A stretch of DNA of 8,218 nt, taken from positions 1-8,218 of the forward strand of contig JAGWXN010000147.1 of assembly GCA_018969885.1 (NCBI GenBank). Reading direction: 5' to 3'. The notes beneath the pieces are model-generated. The model was not told the origin of the DNA. It worked only from the letters and a program-made list of their open reading frames with translations, and ran no database searches. The stretch is from Betaproteobacteria bacterium. Lineage in GTDB: Bacteria > Pseudomonadota > Gammaproteobacteria > Burkholderiales > Burkholderiaceae. Shown here piece by piece: positions 1 through 5,436 of this stretch; the stretch's first letter is position 1, and every line of letters starts with the position of its first letter. A program made the position numbers and the translations under genes.

Positions 1-1067
1 TGACCGAAGCCCTCAGCCGCGTTGTCGATCCCAATACGGGCAAGGACCTGGTGGCTGGCAAGTCGGCGAAAAACATCCGTGTGGATGGCGACTCGGTGAG
101 TGTCGATGTCGAACTCGGTTACCCGGCCCTCAGCCAGGTCGACCCGATCAGGAAGGCAGTGATCGCGGCCGTGCGCGCGCTACCCGGGGTAGGTAACGTC
201 TCGGCCAATGTGTTTCAGAAAATCGTGGCGCATGCGGTGCAGCGCGGCGTGAAAACGCTGCCGAATGTCAAGAACATCATCGCGGTCGCCTCCGGCAAGG
301 GGGGCGTTGGGAAAAGCACCACCGCGGTGAATCTGGCGCTGGCGCTCGCCGCCGAGGGCGCGACGGTGGGCATGCTCGATGCCGACATCTACGGCCCCTC
401 ACAACCGACGATGCTGGGTGTATCCGGAAAGCCCGAGTCTCGCGACGGCAAAAGCATTGAACCGTTGGTCGGTCACGGGGTCCAGGCCTCATCCATTGGG
501 TTCATGATCGAACCCGATACGCCCATGGTCTGGCGTGGTCCGATGGTGACGCAGGCGCTCGAGCAGCTGCTACGCGACACCAACTGGCAGGACCTCGATT
601 ATCTGGTGATCGACATGCCCCCAGGCACCGGCGACATTCACCTCACGCTGTCGCAAAAAATTCCGGTGACAGGCGCGGTGATTGTCACCACGCCGCAGGA
701 TATCGCGCTGCTCGATGCCCGGAAGGGTCTCAAGATGTTCGAGAAGGTGGGGATCCCCATTCTGGGCATCGTCGAGAACATGGCGATGCACACCTGCACG
801 AATTGCGGCCACACCGAGCACATCTTCGGTCAGGGCGGCGGCGAGAAGATGGCAGGCGACTATGACGTCGAATATCTGGGCGGGCTGCCGCTGGATATCC
901 GGATCCGCGAGCAGGCCGACTCGGGCCGGCCCACGGTGGTCGCCGACCCGGACGGTGATCTCGCGGCCACATACAAGCGGATCGCCCGCCGGGTCGCCGT
1001 TCGGATCGCGGAGCGCGCGCGCGACATGAGCCTCAAGTTCCCGTCTATCGTCGTCCAGAAAACCTGA
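1..1067 (+). CDS. apbC: Mrp/ApbC iron-sulfur cluster carrier ATPase (start codon cut by one base)
   Basis: Cytoplasmic P-loop ATPase of the Mrp/NBP35 family, which binds and passes on [4Fe-4S] clusters to apo-proteins. The window begins with TG followed in frame by ACC GAA GCC, so the true start is almost certainly an ATG whose first base lies just outside; this gives 355 residues, the usual family length. Taking the GTG at 51 as start would cut into the N-terminal domain. Domains: a MIP18/DUF59 domain at about residues 5-85, then the MinD-like ATPase with the deviant Walker A GKGGVGKST (99-107), DADIYGPSQP (from 127), DMPPGTGD (205-212) and the cluster-binding CxxC in CTNCGH (Cys266, Cys269). 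All key residues are present. The sequence closely resembles Burkholderiales Mrp. The modA start lies 10-90 bases downstream on the same strand, so co-transcription is possible. Family assignment is very secure; the client proteins are unknown. Confidence 0.96.
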   Translation, partial: TEALSRVVDPNTGKDLVAGKSAKNIRVDGDSVSVDVELGYPALSQVDPIRKAVIAAVRALPGVGNVSANVFQKIVAHAVQRGVKTLPNVKNIIAVASGKGGVGKSTTAVNLALALAAEGATVGMLDADIYGPSQPTMLGVSGKPESRDGKSIEPLVGHGVQASSIGFMIEPDTPMVWRGPMVTQALEQLLRDTNWQDLDYLVIDMPPGTGDIHLTLSQKIPVTGAVIVTTPQDIALLDARKGLKMFEKVGIPILGIVENMAMHTCTNCGHTEHIFGQGGGEKMAGDYDVEYLGGLPLDIRIREQADSGRPTVVADPDGDLAATYKRIARRVAVRIAERARDMSLKFPSIVVQKT

Positions 1068-1114
1068 GGCTGGCAGGATGGGCGGGCCATTCCGGAGGGA
1101 TAGGCCGAGGTTCG

Positions 1115-1132
1115 GGTCGTCAGCCGACGACC
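1115..1132 (+). repeat. Perfect 7-bp hairpin in the mrp-modA gap
   Basis: GGTCGTC (1115-1121), loop AGCC, GACGACC (1126-1132): a perfect GC-rich stem. No T-run follows, so it does not look like an intrinsic terminator. It ends six bases before the GAGG that probably serves the modA start, so if modA starts at 1147 or 1156 the hairpin lies in its leader or in an mrp-modA intercistronic region. It may be an mRNA stabilising or processing element, or chance in GC-rich DNA. It does not resemble the Moco riboswitch. Confidence 0.4.
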
Positions 1133-1137
1133 GAGGC

Positions 1138-1141
1138 GAGG
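1138..1141 (+). promoter_or_regulatory. Candidate ribosome binding site deciding the modA start
   Basis: GAGG lies five bases before the TTG at 1147 and 14 before the ATG at 1156. That spacing fits the TTG start, giving an N-terminus beginning MKRMATAFRF that continues into the signal peptide. A competing ATG at 1078 also has a GAGG eight bases upstream (1066-1069, overlapping the mrp stop), but it would add an arginine-rich stretch with rare codons (AGG, TCA, CGA) ahead of the signal sequence. Confidence 0.4.
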
Positions 1142-1146
1142 CCCCC

Positions 1147-2115
1147 TTGAAGCGGATGGCTACAGCGTTTCGATTCGCTCCCGTGTGGGGGGCGCGCGTT
1201 GCCCGTCTCGCCCATGCCGGGATGGTGGTGGTTGCGGCGTTTGTTTCAGCGGCAACCCTTGCGCAGTCGCCGTCTGCGCCGCAGCGCCTCTCACCCCTGC
1301 CGGCGCAGAGCGCGGCCGATATTCAGTCGCAACGATCCGAGGCCAGCCGTCCCCTGCGTGTGGCGGCTGCGGCCAGTCTTCGAGGCGCGCTCGATCAGGC
1401 GCTGGCCGACTGGCGGGAGGCGGGAGGCGGTCCGTCGCTTGTGACCTATGCGGGGACGCCCGCGCTGGTCCGGCAGATCGAGCAGGGGCTGCCCGCGGAT
1501 CTGTTTGTATCGGCAGACGCCGCCTGGATGGACCATCTTCAGTCAAAGGGCGCGTTGCGGCCGGGAACCCGAAGAGATCTTCTCGCCAACCGCCTGGTGC
1601 TGGTCGCGAGCAGCGATCGCGAGGCGCTGTTGCCGATGGCTGCGCGAACGTTTGCAGCCCCGGTTGAATTGGGCGGGGCCGGGGATGGCGCGCTCCGTGC
1701 GGCGCTCGCGAACTGGCCGGGTTCGACGCGTCTGGCGATCGCTGAGGTGGCGAGTGTGCCCGCCGGGCGTTATGCGCGCGGCGCGCTCGAAGCGCTTGGT
1801 CTGTGGCGGGCGTGGTCGGGGCGGCTCGCGATGACCGATAACGTCCGGGCGGCACTGCTGCTGGTGGCACGCGGTGAGACCGAGCTCGGCATCGTGTATG
1901 CCTCGGACGCGCAGGCGGAGCCGAGGGTTAGAGTGGTCGGCCTGCTGTCCGATTCGGTTCATCCTCCGATCCGTTATCCGGCGGCAGTCCTGGCAGCCAC
2001 GGTGCATTCGCGCGCGGTGGAAGCGCTCGAGTTTCTTGGGGGGCCGGTGGCCATGAAGCGGTTTGTCGCGGCGGGATTCAGTCAGCCGCTGCCTTTGCCT
2101 GCTGGCAGCCGATGA
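1147..2115 (+). CDS. modA: Molybdate ABC transporter, periplasmic binding protein ModA
   Basis: Periplasmic binding protein that captures molybdate (or tungstate) and delivers it to ModBC. With the TTG start at 1147 it has 322 residues. A signal peptide is visible: basic n-region, hydrophobic core at about 25-37, likely cleavage after TLA (residue 39). A Ser/Pro/Gln-rich linker (about 40-69) precedes the binding fold. Family motifs are AAASL (Ser77), the stretch from Tyr101 through ALVRQIEQGLPADLF with SADAAWMD, SVPAGRYA (203-210) and GIVYASDA (Tyr251). Compared from memory with E. coli ModA, Ser77 and Tyr251 match oxyanion ligands Ser12 and Tyr170, while the position of Ser39 is Thr104, which keeps the hydroxyl. 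The gene ends in an ATGA overlap with modB. The start is uncertain: ATG 1156 or ATG 1078 are alternatives. The function is well supported by both sequence and operon. Confidence 0.93.
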   Translation: MKRMATAFRFAPVWGARVARLAHAGMVVVAAFVSAATLAQSPSAPQRLSPLPAQSAADIQSQRSEASRPLRVAAAASLRGALDQALADWREAGGGPSLVTYAGTPALVRQIEQGLPADLFVSADAAWMDHLQSKGALRPGTRRDLLANRLVLVASSDREALLPMAARTFAAPVELGGAGDGALRAALANWPGSTRLAIAEVASVPAGRYARGALEALGLWRAWSGRLAMTDNVRAALLLVARGETELGIVYASDAQAEPRVRVVGLLSDSVHPPIRYPAAVLAATVHSRAVEALEFLGGPVAMKRFVAAGFSQPLPLPAGSR

Positions 2116-2834
2116 GACCCGACTGGTTACCGGTCGCGATCGCTTTCAGCAGCGAGGAGCTTGAGGCGATTCTGCTCACGCTGAAGGTGGCGTCGGTGGC
2201 CACGCTTGCCACGCTCCCGGTCGGCATTGCCCTCGGCTGGCTGCTCGCACGAAAGCGCTTTCCCGGCCGCGCTCTGCTTGACGGTCTGGTGCATCTGCCG
2301 CTGGTGCTGCCGCCGGTGGTCACCGGCTATCTGCTTCTCGTGGCGCTCGGCCGTCAGGGCTGGATCGGTGCCTGGCTTGCCGATCACCTGGGGATCGTTT
2401 TTTCATTTCGCTGGACGGGTGCAGCACTCGCCTCGGCGGTGATGGGTCTGCCGCTCATGGTGCGAGCGATTCGGCTCGCGATCGAATCGGTCGATCTACG
2501 CTATGAACATGCGGCCGCCACGCTTGGGTCATCGCCTTTGGTCACGTTTTTCTCGATCACGCTGCCGCTCGCCGCGCCGGGCATTGTTGCGGGTGCAGTG
2601 CTGTGCTTTGCGAAAGCGCTGGGCGAATTTGGCGCCACCATCACCTTCGTGTCGGCGATCCCGGGCGAAACCCAGACGCTCGCCGCCGCGCTCTACGCGC
2701 TCACGCAGACCCCTGGGGCAGATTTGGCCGCCTGGCGGCTCACGCTGGTGGCTATCGCCGTGTCAATCGCAGCGCTGATGGCTTCGGAGTGGCTGGCGAG
2801 GCGGGTGGCCCGGCAGGTGCGGGGCGGGCTGTGA
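2112..2834 (+). CDS. modB: Molybdate ABC transporter, inner-membrane permease ModB
   Basis: Permease subunit forming the molybdate channel in the inner membrane, expected to work as a homodimer with ModC. It has 240 residues, slightly longer than E. coli ModB. Hydrophobic segments lie at about 18-46, 54-80, 101-123, 150-181 and 208-228, consistent with the five-helix ModB topology. Typical family stretches are LPLVLPPVVTGYLLL (62-76), the EAA coupling loop from Glu132 through the ATLGSS segment to LPLAAPG (151-157), and KALGEFGATITF (168-179). The ATG overlaps the modA stop (ATGA, 2112-2115) and no clear Shine-Dalgarno sequence precedes it, so translation is probably coupled to modA. Its own stop overlaps a GTG that could start modC. 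The call is secure from motifs and position. Confidence 0.96.
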   Translation: MRPDWLPVAIAFSSEELEAILLTLKVASVATLATLPVGIALGWLLARKRFPGRALLDGLVHLPLVLPPVVTGYLLLVALGRQGWIGAWLADHLGIVFSFRWTGAALASAVMGLPLMVRAIRLAIESVDLRYEHAAATLGSSPLVTFFSITLPLAAPGIVAGAVLCFAKALGEFGATITFVSAIPGETQTLAAALYALTQTPGADLAAWRLTLVAIAVSIAALMASEWLARRVARQVRGGL

Positions 2835-2836
2835 AC

Positions 2837-3970
2837 ATGACCCGGTCGACACCGATCGACATCAACGTCACCTTGCGTCGACGCGATTTCACGCTCGAGT
2901 TTCATCTGTCTGGCGAATTCGGAGCGCTTGCGCTGTTCGGGCGTTCAGGCTCAGGAAAATCCACGGTTCTGGGATTGATCGCGGGGCTTCTCCGCCCCGA
3001 TAGCGGACACATCCGCGTGGGCGGTGTCACGCTGGTCGATACCGCACAGCGAATATTCATTCCGCCGCACCGACGTCGTGTGGGGCTCGTCTTTCAGGAC
3101 TCGGCGCTCTTTCCTCACTTCGATGTACGCGGCAATCTGCGCTATGCGGAGCGGTTTGGACGTGGATCCTCCGACGACCGGCGGGGGCCGGCAACGGGGT
3201 CCGACCTTGCCCTCGAATTCGAGGATGTGGTGAACCTCCTCGGGCTCACTTCGCTCCTGTCCCGGCGGCCTGCCACGCTCTCGGGCGGCGAGCGGCAGCG
3301 GGTTGCAATCGGCCGCGCGCTCCTCAGCGCGCCGCGGCTTTTGCTGTTTGACGAACCGCTCGCCTCGCTTGATGCCGAGCGCAAGCTCGAGATCCTGCCT
3401 TACATCCTGCGGCTTCGCGAGCAGGCGGGCATGCCGATCGTGTACGTCTCCCATGCTGCGGACGAAGTGGCGCGCCTGGCCGACAAGGTGGCGGTGATTG
3501 ATGCGGGCCGAATTCAGGCGATCGGCCCGCCCGGCGAAGTGCTCGCGCCCGCCTGGGCGCGAGGCGCGGGCGGCTTCGCTGCGGTGTCGGTGATCGAAGC
3601 GCGGGTGCGTGACTATGACGAAGCCTACGGGCTTACGATGTTCGATCATCCGGCGGGCGTGATTGCGTTGCCCGGCCGGATCGGTCGCCCAGGCGAGCCG
3701 CACCGTTTCGTGATCCGCGCGACCGACGTGGCGCTCGCCGTGCAGCGGCCGCGCGATGTCAGCTTTCGCACTGTGTTGTCGGGGACGATCGAAGCCATCG
3801 AGCATGATCCCGGGCCAATCGCCCGGATTGACGTCCGGCTGCCGGGTGATGAGCGGATCGTGGCACTGATCACGCGGAAGGCCGTCGATGAACTGGCGAT
3901 TGATATCGGGGATCGGATCTTTGCGATGGTGAAAGCGACTGCGCTCGATGAACGCTCGCTTGCGCGTTGA
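2837..3970 (+). CDS. modC: Molybdate ABC transporter, ATP-binding protein ModC
   Basis: Cytoplasmic ATPase that powers molybdate import through ModB. From ATG 2837 it has 377 residues; GTG 2831, overlapping the modB stop as GTGA, would add two residues and is equally plausible. Motifs: Walker A GRSGSGKST (35-43), Q-loop VFQDSALFPHF (Gln87), signature LSGGERQR (148-155), Walker B LLLFDEP (168-174), D-loop ASLD (176-179) and H-loop His206. A C-terminal Mop/TOBE domain (about 307-370), which in this family binds oxyanion and allows inhibition by bound molybdate, is present and seems intact. A hydrophilic stretch rich in Gly, Ser, Asp and Arg (about 108-123) appears longer than in E. coli ModC. 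An in-frame open stretch runs upstream to 2603 inside modB, but it is only the other frame of modB. The stop is four bases from the end of the convergent regulator gene. Confidence 0.96.
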   Translation: MTRSTPIDINVTLRRRDFTLEFHLSGEFGALALFGRSGSGKSTVLGLIAGLLRPDSGHIRVGGVTLVDTAQRIFIPPHRRRVGLVFQDSALFPHFDVRGNLRYAERFGRGSSDDRRGPATGSDLALEFEDVVNLLGLTSLLSRRPATLSGGERQRVAIGRALLSAPRLLLFDEPLASLDAERKLEILPYILRLREQAGMPIVYVSHAADEVARLADKVAVIDAGRIQAIGPPGEVLAPAWARGAGGFAAVSVIEARVRDYDEAYGLTMFDHPAGVIALPGRIGRPGEPHRFVIRATDVALAVQRPRDVSFRTVLSGTIEAIEHDPGPIARIDVRLPGDERIVALITRKAVDELAIDIGDRIFAMVKATALDERSLAR

Positions 3971-4015
3971 CGGGTCAGCGGTTCTCTGATGTCTTCGTTT
4001 GCCCGCTGACGGGTC
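3968..4015. repeat. Inverted and direct repeats at the modC / modE-like convergent junction
   Basis: An 8-bp inverted repeat, GTCAGCGG (3974-3981) and CCGCTGAC (4003-4010), is separated by 21 bases. A 9-bp direct repeat, TGACGGGTC, occurs at 3968-3976 and 4007-4015. The repeats span the modC stop, the four-base gap and the last codons of the minus-strand regulator. The stem could form in either transcript and might act as a bidirectional transcription end, but the loop is long and no T-run follows in either direction. The repeats are directly visible; a terminator role is inferred and weak. Confidence 0.35.
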
Positions 4016-4364
4016 CGCCCGCCTCCGACATCTTCGCCCGCACGGCTGCGAACTGCGTGTCGAACGAGCGCTTTGCATCGGCCTCCACCGCCCGGAATGC
4101 ACGGACCAGTTCCGACCCCAGCGCGCTCACCTGCGCACGCCCCGATCCGGGTTCGATCAGCACCACCGGTTCGCCAAAGAAGGCGGTGAGCGACTCGATC
4201 AGGAGCGTGGCGCGCCGCTCCGACATGCCGAGCGATTGACCCGCAGCCGCGACGGTCCCGGTGCGACTGATTGCCTCCAGCAGCGCGATCTTGCCGGGGC
4301 CGAGTCGTGCGTCATCGCTAAAGCGCAGTCGGATCGAGAGCAGGGAGCCGTCTGAAGTGTCCAT
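3975..4364 (-). CDS. ModE-type winged-helix regulator without molybdate-binding domain
   Basis: Short (129 residues) DNA-binding protein of the ModE N-terminal / LysR-like winged-helix type. The diagnostic part is RLGPGKIALLEAISRTGTVA (20-39), followed by a helix-turn-helix with AAGQSLGMSERRATLLIESL (40-59) and a wing (about 63-80). Full-length ModE (about 260 residues) continues into two Mop domains that bind molybdate; here the protein ends in a charged tail (about 93-129) with no Mop domain. Family members usually have MSYRRAW and a GG-GGGA wing motif; here MSERRAT and EPGSGRAQ stand in, so it is a diverged member. It lies tail-to-tail with modC, four bases apart, and diverges from the FecCD-family permease across 34 bases. 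It probably regulates one or both transport loci, perhaps itself, but how it would sense molybdate is not visible. ATG 4364 has no Shine-Dalgarno sequence and could be leaderless. Confidence 0.85.
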   Translation of the reverse strand: MDTSDGSLLSIRLRFSDDARLGPGKIALLEAISRTGTVAAAGQSLGMSERRATLLIESLTAFFGEPVVLIEPGSGRAQVSALGSELVRAFRAVEADAKRSFDTQFAAVRAKMSEAGGPVSGQTKTSENR

Positions 4365-4398
4365 GCGGGGATGATAAACCGGTGCTATCGTCGCCCCG
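4365..4398. promoter_or_regulatory. Divergent promoter/operator between modE-like gene and FecCD-family permease
   Basis: The 34 bases separate two divergently oriented start codons and must hold signals for both genes unless promoters lie inside them. They form an imperfect dyad: GATGATA (4370-4376) faces TATCGTC (4386-4392) with one mismatch, around a central ACCGGT (4378-4383), with G-rich and C-rich outer arms. A -10-like TATCAT (complement of 4371-4376) lies six bases before the minus-strand ATG, and TATCGT (4386-4391) lies seven bases before the plus-strand ATG. Neither start has a Shine-Dalgarno sequence, so both mRNAs may be leaderless. No good -35 box is seen on either side. The dyad is a candidate operator for the ModE-like protein but differs from the E. 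coli ModE box (TATAT-type half-sites). Confidence 0.55.
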
Positions 4399-5436
4399 AT
4401 GACCGCACCCGACCCGCTTCCTCCTGTTCCCCGCGCGCGCGGCCGCGCGGTGGCGCTGCCCCTGCTGATCCTGGCGCTCGCGCTCCTCTGCCTGGGCTCG
4501 CTCGGTATCGGGCGCTATCCGCTGCATCTCGGCGATGTGTTTGCCCTCCTTGGTGCCGCGCTGGGCGGTCCCGCGCATGGTCGCGATGCCATGCTCGAGC
4601 AGGTGTTCTGGCAGTTACGCCTGCCGCGCGTGGTCGCGGCGCTTCTGGTGGGGGCGGCACTCGCCGCATCGGGCGCCTGTCTGCAACGCGCCTTTCGTAA
4701 CCCGCTTGCTGCGCCCGAATTGCTGGGGGTGTCGGCGGGGGCTGCACTCGGGGCAGCGCTCGCCATTGTGGCGGGGGCCGGGGTGATGGTGCTTCAACTC
4801 TCCGCGTTCGGGGGTGGGTTGATGGCCATCGCGCTGGTGCTTGCTCTCGGGCCGCTGCTTCCCGCGCGCGACCGGCTGCTCGGGCTGATTCTCACGGGCG
4901 TGGCTGTCTCCAGTCTCGCGGGGGCACTCCTCACCGCCCTCATTGCCATGGCCGATCCGCGATCGTCGCTTCCCGCGATCAGTTTCTGGATGATGGGGAG
5001 TTTCAGTGCGGTTGACCCGGCGGCACTCGGCGGGCTTGCCGGGGCGCTTGCGCTCGCGCTGGCTCCGCTCGCGCTCCTTCGCTGGCGAATCGATGCCCTG
5101 GCCCTGGGCGATGATGAGGCGCATGCCATGGGGGTAGCTCCGCACCGTACGCGGCGGTGGGTGGTGGTGCTGGCTGCGCTCGCGACGTCGGCAGCGGTCG
5201 CCGTGGCCGGGGTGATCGGCTGGGTGGGACTGATCGTGCCGCATCTGGCCCGGATGCTGGTGGGGGCTGCGTTTTCGCGCTGGCTCGCGGCCAGCGCGCT
5301 CCTGGGCGCGGTGTTCATGCTGATGATCGACACCGTCTGTCGCGCCTTGGGCGAGACCGAACTGCCGCCCGGGGTGCTGGCGGCGCTCCTGGGGGCGCCT
5401 GCACTGTTTCTGCTCATGCGTCGAGGAAACCGATGA
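4399..5436 (+). CDS. FecCD-family (BtuC-like) ABC importer permease, substrate unknown
   Basis: Inner-membrane permease of the type II ABC importer family (FecCD/BtuC/MolB). It has 345 residues, the normal length, and about ten hydrophobic segments starting at residues 18-37. Family landmarks are LRLPRVVAALLVGAALAASG (73-92), the segment at 96-118 containing FRNPLAAPELLGVSAGAALG, LGDDEAHAMGV (236-246) at the ATPase-coupling region, GWVGLIVPHLAR (274-285) and ELPPGVLAALLGAP (321-334). Substrates in this family include cobalamin, iron-siderophores, haem and molybdate/tungstate (MolB). ADPRSSLPAISFWMMGS (185-201) resembles, from memory, a subgroup that includes MolB-like permeases; I cannot verify this. 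Adjacency to modABC and a ModE-like gene makes a Mo/W role attractive, but B12 or iron chelates remain possible. No periplasmic binding protein or TonB receptor is nearby. The stop overlaps the ATPase start as ATGA. Confidence 0.93.
   Translation: MTAPDPLPPVPRARGRAVALPLLILALALLCLGSLGIGRYPLHLGDVFALLGAALGGPAHGRDAMLEQVFWQLRLPRVVAALLVGAALAASGACLQRAFRNPLAAPELLGVSAGAALGAALAIVAGAGVMVLQLSAFGGGLMAIALVLALGPLLPARDRLLGLILTGVAVSSLAGALLTALIAMADPRSSLPAISFWMMGSFSAVDPAALGGLAGALALALAPLALLRWRIDALALGDDEAHAMGVAPHRTRRWVVVLAALATSAAVAVAGVIGWVGLIVPHLARMLVGAAFSRWLAASALLGAVFMLMIDTVCRALGETELPPGVLAALLGAPALFLLMRRGNR
5423..5428 (+). promoter_or_regulatory. Strong ribosome binding site for the FecCD-type ATPase gene
   Basis: GAGGAA lies inside the last codons of the permease gene, four bases before ATG 5433 and seven before ATG 5436. 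The tandem ATGATGA contains the permease stop, so the downstream gene is translationally coupled yet also has its own ribosome site. It fixes the ATPase start at 5433 or 5436 and excludes the in-frame open stretch running upstream to 5157. Confidence 0.7.

Noticed and set aside
1078..1146. A separate small gene, a Mo-cofactor riboswitch or a ModE box ahead of modA
   Set aside because: No closed short reading frame with a ribosome site, no recognisable riboswitch core, and no AT-rich TATAT-type ModE half-sites. Only a 7-bp hairpin can be supported.
1160..1870. Minus-strand open frame (236 codons) opposite modA
   Set aside because: Low-complexity Pro/Arg/Ala translation fully antisense to a clear ModA; a product of GC-rich codon use.
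2603..2836. In-frame N-terminal extension of modC into modB
   Set aside because: It would overlap modB by more than 220 bases and its translation looks like the alternate frame of modB. ModC homologues begin near residue 1 of the 2837 start.
2951..4102. Long minus-strand open frame (383 codons) opposite modC and its downstream end
   Set aside because: It lies antisense to a gene with complete ABC ATPase motifs. Its translation is Arg/His/Pro-rich with no recognisable domain, as expected of a high-GC shadow frame.
4615..5417. Minus-strand open frames of about 205-210 codons opposite the FecCD-family permease
   Set aside because: Two overlapping frames, compositionally biased, with no motif and no ribosome site; shadows of the permease gene.
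5157..5432. In-frame N-terminal extension of the FecCD-type ATPase into the permease gene
   Set aside because: Gly/Arg-rich out-of-frame permease sequence; the GAGGAA site at 5423-5428 places the start at 5433.
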